A stretch of DNA of 28,431 bases from Euprymna scolopes. Lineage: Eukaryota > Mollusca > Cephalopoda > Sepiida > Sepiolidae. Shown here piece by piece: positions 21,281 to 28,431 of the stretch; within the stretch, counting starts at the first letter, position 1; every line of letters begins with the position of its first letter. Location: assembly GCA_024364805.1 (NCBI GenBank), contig CM044488.1, positions 33,468,248 through 33,496,678 of the forward strand, read 5' to 3'. The position numbers and the translations under genes are program-made. The notes beneath the pieces were generated by a model that worked only from the letters and a program-made list of their open reading frames with translations, did not search any database and was not told the DNA's origin.

Positions 21281-21720
21281 ATAAGATGTTCCCCTTTAGA
21301 TCTCGTCACGAAAAAAAAAATTGTCAGCACTTGAGAAATGTTTGAAGAGAAAAAAAAAATTCACCATACCAAATATCAACAGTTTACATCCTTTTTGTCT
21401 TTTTCAAATACGTAAACTTCTTTTAAGAATTTTTTATGACAGAAAAACAATTTCCACGGTACAATTCATTTTATCGTATTAACCAAAACAAAACACCTCT
21501 GAATTGCTTTTCAACATGAGACGATATGACGTCAACTTTTCAGAAAGTTAAAAAACAAAACGTCAATAAGAATATAAAAATTCTTCGTGAATACTCGTCT
21601 TTTGCTTTCTAAGAAGTATTTTCTTAATCGGATATAAACTCTGAGAACTTTTTTTTTTTCGCATTCACCACATGCTCACTTTTTTTTTTCTGAGTTCGCA
21701 TCTCATCTCCGTCGCCAATT

Positions 21721-21767
21721 TGATATGTCCTAAGGTGGCCTATTATACGGATAACCAAAGATAAAGT
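21721..21767 (-). repeat. 5' LTR, 3' portion (left of the insertion)
   Basis: Matches the end of the other LTR (minus strand ...CCACCTTAGGACATATCA). It stops at the 8-bp duplication GATAAAGT (21760-21767), where the inserted element begins. Confidence 0.95.
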
Positions 21768-22156
21768 GGAACTGTTTACTCTTGACTCCCAATGTTTCGT
21801 CTGCTAAAATTTTAATCACGTGATTATGGTGTAGCATCAATAAAATAAACCATTCATTCAAATGTCGCTTGTTACGGGTTTAGCTGAATAGAATATTAAA
21901 AATCACTTTGTTGATACTTATGCACTTATGTTACAGGGCTGGCAGGTGTATTGTAACTATTCTGTACTTTCACCTAACAATTTAATAAACAAAAAGATAT
22001 CGTAAAACTTGAATTAACTTGAAACTTGAAAATACTATTTAAAAAATAAAATAGCGCAATAACATTCACCACTTTATTTTACATATTTCTTTTCCAAAGG
22101 ACCGTTTGAATACATTGATTTAAATTTAAAATGTTGTGTAATTATTTCTAAAAAAA
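21768..22156 (+). repeat. Left long TIR of the 3.2-kb element
   Basis: Reverse complement of 24585-24950 with high identity by eye. Shared blocks include CACGTGATTA, CAGGGCTGGCAGGTGTATTG and AAAGGACCGTTTGAATACAT. Confidence 0.92.
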
Positions 22157-22440
22157 TAAGTACTAAAAATAATGAGCAATGTAGGTAGAAAAGTAACTTT
22201 TATTAGTCATGGTAACATTTATTTTTATTTATTTATTTTTTTTGACACTTTTGTTCGTTTGCTGGCTTCTTTGCAATATAATTCAAATAAGACAAACCAA
22301 AAGGAACAAGTCAGTTCTTATCGATAATAATCTGATTTTAAAAAAGTAAAAAGAAATGAAAGAAAAGTTAAATTCAAGTTTTACAATACATTTTTGTGAC
22401 GAAATACTTTTTTTAAAGTACATGCGAATTCATCTCTTCT

Positions 22441-23880
22441 CTATCTATCTTCTATATAAATAAAATGAAGTCATTTTTCCCCTCTGAGTTAAACCTCAAT
22501 AGGATTAAAACTCAAGACATTTCATGCAAATGTAATGTGCACAAACTGCAGCACATTATCTGAGGTGTGCTATAGGTCTATTACTCTTACACTTCCTCGA
22601 TAACCGTACATTCCTATATTTTTTCTGGTGAGAGTTCACTGCCAAAACCTGCAAGAATCAATGGAAGTGGTAAAATCTTTTCTCTCTATTACATTCATAC
22701 CCCCCCCCCCCCCGTGACCACTTAAGACCGTTGCAGATACGTCCACAGGGGATTTTGGGAGGAAACACCGGTTTGAGTTCTTAGTTGCTTAAAAAAAATG
22801 GAATGGCATTTTACCATCGGGTGAAACGCAACTTTTGATTACATCTATTACATGGGTTACTTATACCATTTCTTTTATTTCTTCTTTTTTTCATTTTCTT
22901 CTTTTATTTTCCTTTTTTTTGGGGGGGGGGGGCTGTGCTTCGAAGGGTTACTTAAACGAAACGAACTAGCCTTGGATTCAAGGTTTTACAACAAACTATA
23001 ACTGTCAGCTGCTAGCGTTCTTCAAACGTTCAAACGATTACTCGATTTATATATTTTATTTACTGTATTTTTCCTTCTATTATGTTTTCAGTGATTTTAT
23101 ACGCGATACTAAGGGGGAGAGCTGACTTCTTATTTTCGGATTAGTTACTCATTCATTATTTATTTCTATACATTGAATTTATGGTAGTTTCATAAGTCCA
23201 ATTACTAATACGCTATATATATGGAACCAGACAACATTCCAATTGGTAAAAAGCGACAACAAAGAAACCAATACAAAACAGAAAACAAAACAAAACACAT
23301 AACAAACCATTATACTTACACCTAACAATTATACAAAATACTTGTTTTGCATAAAACAAACCAACAATAACAAAAAATTATGACTAAAATCTATTAGACA
23401 TTTATTCATTATACACGGTCAGTTTTCTGGTTTTATTTACTTCTTTTGTTTTTTTTTCCATTTAAACTTTTTTCCTGTTTGTTTCATTTCTTTGATTTTG
23501 TTGCAGAAAACAAACCAACAAAAAAAAATAAAAACAAAATAAAATAAACATAATTGCATTTTACACAGTAAGTTTTCAGGGCGTTTTTTTTTTTTTCACT
23601 TTTTCTTGGGCACTAAACACCTACAAATGATTTTGTAACACCTTTCTTAAATCCCCCCCCCTTTTTTTTGCCATTAATTCTTTCAATTTTACGCGCATAA
23701 AACACATAAAAATAACATTATACATATTTGGGTCCTTCTGCTTTCAAGGGGGGGGGGCAAATACAGTTTCAATTCTTCGCCAGATTGGACACTAATAGAA
23801 CAAATTCAACATAAATCATTATGGCGTTTACAAAATAAAGTCTGCTGTTTGCATTTACAGAAAATTTACTCCCGTCATAT
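22441..23880. other. Interior of the 3.2-kb element: homopolymer- and AC-rich repeats
   Basis: Non-coding. C14 at 22700-22713, G12 at 22921-22932, C9 at 23653-23661 and G10 at 23748-23757. Degenerate repeat blocks around AAAACAAACCAACAA (about 23354 and 23508) are followed by ACAC[G/A]GT[C/A]AG[T]TTTTC-like strings (about 23415 and 23562). TCTATCTATCTTCTATATAA near 22441 is a weak Helitron-like 5' start. No protein family was seen. Confidence 0.45.
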
Positions 23881-23906
23881 ATTAGCTAAACCGGGGGGGG
23901 GGGGCA

Positions 23907-24206
23907 TCTATAAATATAAAAGCGAAAATGTGTGTGTGTTCGCTTCTTCTTGCAGCGTAAAAATAGGTCAGACTTCCTCGCACCTGTTCATTTCGCTTCA
24001 TAAACCTTCATATAACGCCCTCATCAGTTCCTCCCCATCATGGCACAGATGATTAGGTGACTGGCTTTTTTTCCCTTTCATTTCCACCTTCGTGTCAAGG
24101 TTTCAGGGTTCAATCCGACCTTCCAACCAAAACTTTTTTTCTTTTACACCTCTTTTTAACGCACACATCTTCAAACACCCGGGCAACGCCAGGTACCCCC
24201 TGCTAG
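23907..24206 (+). mobile_element. Complete short non-autonomous Helitron (300 bp)
   Basis: It begins TCTATAAATATAAAAG and ends CTAG. The terminal hairpin ACCCGG-GCAACG-CCAGGT (24177-24194) lies 12 bases before the 3' end. The base before is A (23906) and the base after is T (24207), matching the Helitron rule of insertion between A and T without target duplication. There are no terminal inverted repeats and no coding. It must have used a Rep/Hel protein from elsewhere. It is nested inside the 3.2-kb element. Confidence 0.92.
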
Positions 24207-24208
24207 TT

Positions 24209-24571
24209 CAAAATAAACCATTAATTCAAGTGTTGCTTGTTATGGATTTAGCTGAATACGATAATAAAAATCACTTTATTGGTACTTATGTTACTGGGCT
24301 AGTGGGTGTATCATAACTATTATGTACTTTCACCTAACAACCGTTTGAATACATTGATTTAAAGTGTTGTGCAAATATTAAAAAAGAAATCAATTGTGCT
24401 TGTGCATTAAATGCTTTACTTTATTGATGTTCATTAAATTGTTAGGTGAAATTACAGAATAGTTATGATACACTTACGAGCCTAGTGCATAAATACAATA
24501 AAGTGATTTTTAATTCATTCATAATTGTGAAATTATTCAAAATTGAAGCATTATGCACAAGCACAACTGAA
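24209..24571. repeat. Rearranged internal copies of the 3.2-kb element's TIR
   Basis: 24209-24355 repeats part of the left TIR in direct orientation (AATAAACCATTAATTCAAGT, GATTTAGCTGAATA, CTTTCACCTAACAA). 24424-24512 repeats part of it inverted. Between and after lie an inverted pair CAATTGTGCTTGTGCATT (about 24391-24408) and TATGCACAAGCACAACTG (about 24552-24569). The result is a smaller fold-back inside the larger one, perhaps a second, truncated family member. Confidence 0.75.
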
Positions 24572-24584
24572 TTTTTTTTTTTTG

Positions 24585-24950
24585 TTTTTTAGAAATAATT
24601 ACACATTTTAAATTTAAATCAATGTATTCAAACGGTCCTTTGGAAAAGAAATATGTAAAATAAAGTGGTGAATGTTACCGTGTTATTTTTTAAAATAGTA
24701 TTTTCAAGTTAAAAATTCAAGTTTTACGATATATTTTGTTTATTAAATTGTTAGATGAAAGTACAGAATAGTTACAATACACCTGCCAGCCCTGTAACAT
24801 AAGTGCATAAGTATCAATAAAGTGATTTTTAATATCATATTCAGCTAAATCCATAACAAGCAACATTTGAATGAATGGATTTTATTGATGCTACACCGTA
24901 ATCACGTGATTAAAATTTTAGCGGATGAAATATTGGGAGTAAACAGTTCC
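24585..24950 (-). repeat. Right long TIR of the 3.2-kb element
   Basis: Inverted partner of 21768-22156; its outer end reads GAGTAAACAGTTCC and is followed at once by the target duplication. Confidence 0.92.
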
Positions 24951-25136
24951 GATAAAATAATCCGTGAAAGGAATAAATAAATATACACTGTGGTTTGATT
25001 ACTGAAAGAGAAGTTTATTTACATAGAGACAAATAAAGCGTGTTAATGTTCAGGGAGAAGTCTCTGTTTTTTAAGGGTCCGGTGAAAACCGGTGACTCGG
25101 TTTATATGTAGAATGTTCCGGGTTGGTTACATAACA
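24951..25136 (-). repeat. 5' LTR, remaining portion (right of the insertion)
   Basis: Resumes with the second copy of the target duplication (GATAAAAT, 24951-24958) and continues collinear with the other LTR to its terminal TGTTAT at 25136. It is directly followed by the flanking GAATG. Confidence 0.95.
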
Positions 25137-25164
25137 GAATGGAACAAATTTTCATATTTTGTTT

Positions 25165-25280
25165 ATATTAATTATATAATATATTTTATATTAATTACAT
25201 ATTTTTTTATTTTTAAATTTTAATAATTTTTATTTTTATTTTAAAACTAATAATTTGTAATATTTGTGATTTGACGGTGT
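25165..25280 (-). repeat. Right arm of the inverted repeat split by the LTR element
   Basis: Reverse complement of 16406-16515; the outer edge reads GTAATATTTGTGATTTGACG at 25257-25276. It lies just outside the right boundary of the LTR element. Confidence 0.8.
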
Positions 25281-25411
25281 TGTGAGAAATTTCCACATAC
25301 AACTGCCATCTTTCTTTTAGGCCGGCTATACAGTTCTAGTAGGCGGTCTGTGATTGGTTTAAATTTTAATGTGTCAGGTGATTTCACTTGGCGCCTTTTT
25401 TGTATTCATGC

Positions 25412-25845
25412 ATTTATTTTTCAGTCTGAGAAAGAACACGGAACAATACAGACTCAAACCAGCAGTTCCCTCACTAGGGAGCCAAGACAATTCCTTCATG
25501 GATACCAAGCAGTCGATGAACAAAGGACATATCTCTATAAGTAGAGACAACTTATTTTGCTGAACCTATTCAGATCCAGAATGACATTCAAGAAACTCTT
25601 TGTCATGTTAATATCCAATTATTGGATCTTATCTTATTTCTTCTTGAGTCCCATGAGGCTCACACTATGCCTGATTATAGGCGCCATCATGCCCACTGTG
25701 TTCTCCATGATCTTCATGGATCCACCCAAAGGAACTTTGAACTAACATTCCATGCGTATAGTAGCAAATCGGGCCACCATTTTGTAAAGGGACTTACCAG
25801 AACCAAAGAACTTTCATTGTGAATAAATTTTGAGTTTAAAGGTAT
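25412..25845 (+). other. Exon-like stretch of unknown identity
   Basis: A good acceptor (TTTATTTTTCAG, ending 25423) is followed by about 400 bases of balanced, non-AT-rich sequence with open frames. One frame at about 25542-25822 includes YFAEPIQIQNDIQETLCHVN. The stretch ends with AATAAA (25824-25829) and a GT-rich tract. No protein family recognised. It could be the last exon of an unknown plus-strand transcript or a decayed retroelement piece belonging with the BEL remnant to the right. Confidence 0.25.
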
Positions 25846-25859
25846 GGCTTTTGTTTGTG

Positions 25860-26740
25860 GAATTCATTTGCTACTGCAGGGAGGAAATTGAGTGTGTAAG
25901 AAAGAAATTTCTCAGTCTCATTGTATTGCAAAATGTAGAAAAAAAAAAAAATGATTCTCTTTGTGCAAATGTTTAGATTCTCATTTTTTTATGCAAAATG
26001 GCTAGTTTAAATATATTCTCAGTTTTTTTGCAAAGCGTAATAACATCTCATTTTTTTGCCAACGTAATGATTAGTTATAATTTGTGTAAATTCTTGATTT
26101 AAGACAAGCAGAATTTTTTTTCATAATTTGAGCAGATTAAAAGATAAAATATTTTTTTTCTGTTTCGTTGAATCAGAAATGTAATTATTTCGTTAATGTA
26201 ACTTATGTCGCTAAAAACTAATAAGACATTAAGTTTCGTTTAACGTCACTCTCAAAAAAAAATAGTAAGTAAAAAAATTTGTAATTCTTCTTATGTTTAA
26301 AATTGCGTTAGATAATAATTTAATTTGACCTTGAAATTGGGGTCGTAAATTACTAGCGTATTATAGTTGCATTTTTTCGAATTAAGATCCCACGTGGATC
26401 ATTTGTACGTAACTAAATTGAAAAGAAAAGAAAAGAAAAAAAACTTTGGTTCAAATTCTGTAAATGTAAAAAAAAAAGAAAAAAGCAGGAAGTAAGAAGC
26501 TGCTAATGATTTTTTTTTTCGCAATTTAAATGTTAATTGTAAAAGTCACACTTTGAATGTGTTTATTGCATGCATTGGCTATTAATTTCATTTTAAATCA
26601 TTGATTAATTTAAATTGAGATTAATTGCTGGCGACCATTTCGTTAGCAAGTTTAAATTGAATTACTATATTTGATTTGTGATTAATGTCATGTTTTAATG
26701 TTTCATTGCATTTTGTGCTACTGTTGTCGGTTTTCAAAAA
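25860..26740. other. AT-rich non-coding region, nothing recognised
   Basis: Many A and T runs and no coding islands. A TGGCGACC string at about 26629 resembles LTR-element primer-binding sites, but no LTR was found next to it. Confidence 0.4.
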
Positions 26741-26749
26741 TGTTAATGT

Positions 26750-28300
26750 GAGTTGAAACTTTATTTAAAAAATAGTGGGAAAAGGAAAGAGTTGCCTCCC
26801 CCTAGGGTAACTGCCTTAGGGTTATTCCTTGATAAAGATGGGTTAATTAGAACCAGAGGTAGGATACAGAATTCTGATATTCTGCCCTTTGAGGTCAAGT
26901 TTCCCCTTTTGTTGGGAAAATATCATTATTTAACAAAACTGGCGATTAAGGAAGCTCATCTTAACTGTTGTCACATGGCAACCCCCTCAGTAAGTTAAGG
27001 CTGTCTGGGATTTGGATCCCTCAGGGGAGACAAGTCGTGAAAGCCTTCATGTGTACTTGCACCATATGTAAAAAAATAAATGCCCTGCCTTGTAAGGCAC
27101 CTGCAGTAAGGCACCTGCAGGGTCAGTATTGCCTGCTCATAGGGTGAACTTTGTTCGCCCATTCAAACAAATCGGGGTGGATTTCACCGGTAAATTTTCT
27201 ATCAAAGTTGAAGGAGTAGAAGTTAAAATGTACATATTACTCTTTACATGCATGAGATTGCGTGCAATTCACTTGGAATTATTGCCGGATATGAGCATCC
27301 GCTCTTTTATGCTGGCCTTTGTTAGGTTTACCAATTTATTTGGTATCCCTACTCATATATTCCGATATCGCGAAATCTTTTGTTGCACCCGGAATATTGT
27401 TATCGAACATGCTCGAATCGGACGAGTTGAAGGAACAATTTAAATCCATACACATCGTCCATCGAACAATTCCCCTTTACTCTGCCTGGCAGGGGGGAGC
27501 CTGGAAGAGACTAATTAAAACTGTCAAACAATGTTTGAGGAAACTGTTTGGCAGAAGAAAGTTGGATTATTTTGAATTTCTGACTGCACTTTCTGATGTG
27601 CAAAAGGCAATAAATGACAGACCCCTCACTTATATTGCTTCTGCCGAAAAAGACTTTAGTATTTTAACTCCAAATCATTTTCTTCAAACAGGATATCAAC
27701 CTCGTTTGCTTATTAATAATTATGATGCTGAATTATGTCCTGACCCTCCAAATAGGACTGCCTTATTACATTCCCTCAAAATAAGGAATAAATTTGTTGA
27801 AAAATTCCACCGTATCTGGCATAATGATTACCTCTCGTCATTAAGAGAAGTCGATGCCAAAATCGGGAGCAATTGTGCCCCCAAGTTATCTGTTGGAGAG
27901 ATAGTACTTATTAAGACTCCCAACAAAACCTGACAATTTTGGAATCTTGGTAAAATAATCAAATTAATTACTGGAAGCGACAATAATGTTCGCTCCGCGG
28001 TTGTTCTTAAGGATGAGTGCGAACAGGTCCATTCCTTTTATAAACCTTGTGCCCTTGGAAATTAAGGGTAATGATGATATTGCATCAACTGAGTTTATAG
28101 AAGAAGGAAGTCCCTTTTTCTGTCCAACCTGTTCTGTTCCTAATGATCGAACATCGCCAATGGTGTGCTGTGATTCCTGTGAAAGCTGGTACCATTTCAG
28201 TTGCGTGGAAGTTAATCAACAAGATACCTTAAGGGAGTGGTTTTGTTCTAATTGTAAGGATGAAGCTCCTCAGGTCAGTCCATATAGTGGAAATTAGCTA
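26750..28300 (+). mobile_element. BEL/Pao LTR-element fossil: integrase with C-terminal PHD finger
   Basis: The plus strand retains the integrase end of a BEL/Pao pol. The parts are an N-terminal zinc-binding region (LFLDKDGLIRTRGRIQN, about 26800-27100), the catalytic core (QIGVDFTGKF, LFTCMRLRAIHLELLPDMS, then GGAWKRLIKTVKQCLRKLFG and INDRPLTYI, about 27160-27650), the ILTPNHFL and LSVGEIVLIK C-terminal blocks, and a PHD finger (28121-28255). Gag, protease and RT are not visible upstream and no flanking LTRs were found, so only the 3' part of the element survives. It is broken, with a handful of disruptions. Confidence 0.92.
28121..28255 (+). pseudogene. PHD finger at the end of the BEL/Pao pol (fossil)
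   Basis: A Cys4-His-Cys3 pattern: CPTC, CCDSCESWYHFSC and WFCSNC, with the aromatic Trp-Tyr before the His that is typical of PHD fingers. PHD fingers of this kind often bind histone H3 tails, so a role in choosing chromatin targets is a possible inference for the family when active. Confidence 0.88.
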
Positions 28301-28396
28301 ATGCATGAGAATTTTGAAGTTTAAACTGAAAATTGACAACAGTGGCACACATATATTAATATTAAAAAAAAAAATTTAATTGAATTAAAGTTGTAA

Positions 28397-28431
28397 TCTA
28401 TATAATTATAAAACTCAAATGATCTTGTAAC
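28397..28431 (+). mobile_element. Possible Helitron 5' end at window edge
   Basis: A|TCTATATAATTATAAAAC resembles the start of the Helitron at 23907 (TCTATAAATATAAAAG). Only 35 bases are visible, and AT-richness makes a chance match possible. Confidence 0.3.

Larger units (their letters stand above)
21768..24950. mobile_element. 3183-bp DNA element with long terminal inverted repeats, 8-bp TSD
   Basis: The ends are inverted copies starting GGAACTGTTTACTC: left TIR about 21768-22156, right TIR about 24585-24950, aligning almost throughout with small indels. The target duplication is GATAAAGT / GATAAAAT (7 of 8), and the empty site can be read in the sister LTR at about 16873 (GATAAAGTATTC). 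An 8-bp duplication fits hAT, P or Merlin-type transposons, and a GG start is reminiscent of Merlin, but there is no recognisable transposase, so class assignment is open. The interior holds poly-C/poly-G tracts, degenerate AC-rich repeats, a 300-bp Helitron, and rearranged extra pieces of its own TIR. Probably a non-autonomous or composite fold-back element. Confidence 0.88.
16833..25136 (-). mobile_element. Ty3/Gypsy LTR retrotransposon fossil (Mag-like), split by a later insertion
   Basis: The element is bounded by LTRs and flanked by a perfect 5-bp target duplication GAATG (16828-16832 and 25137-25141). Without the 3183-bp insertion in its right LTR it is about 5.1 kb. On the minus strand the order is 5' LTR, a TTGGCGAC-type primer-binding region next to the LTR (about 21708-21720), gag with zinc knuckles, protease, reverse transcriptase, RNase H, integrase, a G-rich polypurine tract (about 17079-17092) and 3' LTR. 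The RNase H and integrase most resemble the Mag/K02A2.6 lineage. No envelope region is seen. The coding part is broken, with roughly ten disruptions, so it is a dead copy. The LTRs still align well along most of their length, suggesting moderate age. Confidence 0.96.

Noticed and set aside
21768-24950. The long-TIR element as a Polinton/Maverick
   Set aside because: The target duplication is 8 bp rather than 6, the element is only 3.2 kb, and no polymerase, integrase or capsid coding is seen.
26629-26636. TGGCGACC as a primer-binding site marking a 5' LTR upstream of the BEL remnant
   Set aside because: No direct repeat pair with TG...CA ends or target duplication could be found around it; an eight-base match is weak.
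26750-28300. Domesticated host integrase-PHD gene
   Set aside because: The reading frame is interrupted several times and no splice structure rescues this reading, so a dead element is the simpler view.
1-28431. CRISPR arrays, operons, bacterial promoters or rRNA genes
   Set aside because: Spliced exons, LINEs, mariner and Helitrons mark this as animal nuclear DNA; no spaced short direct repeats or rRNA motifs were seen.

Overview
The window is AT-rich animal nuclear DNA. It has long introns, canonical GT-AG splice sites, poly-A/T and poly-G/C tracts, an assembly gap, and layer upon layer of transposable elements. The only host gene I can identify is the 5' coding part of SHQ1, the H/ACA RNP assembly chaperone, on the minus strand. 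Its three recognisable exons (5966-6040 coding part, 4666-4733, 272-330) splice in frame and the gene runs off the left edge. The mix of LINE, mariner and Helitron families resembles what I remember from molluscs, particularly cephalopods. That assignment is an inference from memory, not shown by the sequence.

Layout. 1-6055: SHQ1 exons, with introns holding three decayed LINE remnants (an RTE-like copy at 400-1524 with a second, opposite-strand LINE tail abutting it at 1525-2560, and a third LINE C-terminal region at about 3286-4300). 6100-7277: a mariner with both inverted ends and TA duplications, in the presumed SHQ1 5' UTR intron. 8131-8523: a short minus-strand Helitron. 8524-13700: AT-rich, mostly unrecognised. 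About 13700-13800: a possible promoter (CCAAT box plus an ATGGCG start-site motif), offered only as a candidate for SHQ1. 14786-16343: small palindromes, tandem repeats, a 159-base N gap and a roughly 1 kb fold-back element.

16406-25280 is a Russian-doll structure. An inverted-repeat sequence (arms about 16406-16515 and 25165-25280) was split by a Ty3/Gypsy (Mag-like) LTR element at 16833-25136, flanked by the 5-bp duplication GAATG. The right-hand LTR was then split by a 3183-bp element with about 370-390-bp terminal inverted repeats (21768-24950) and a near-perfect 8-bp duplication. That element carries a complete 300-bp Helitron (23907-24206). The boundaries give a relative order of insertion.

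25412-25845 is an exon-like stretch of unknown identity. 26750-28300 is a fossil BEL/Pao integrase region ending in a clear PHD finger. Another Helitron-like 5' end may start at 28397. No complete host gene, tRNA, rRNA or CRISPR array was found.
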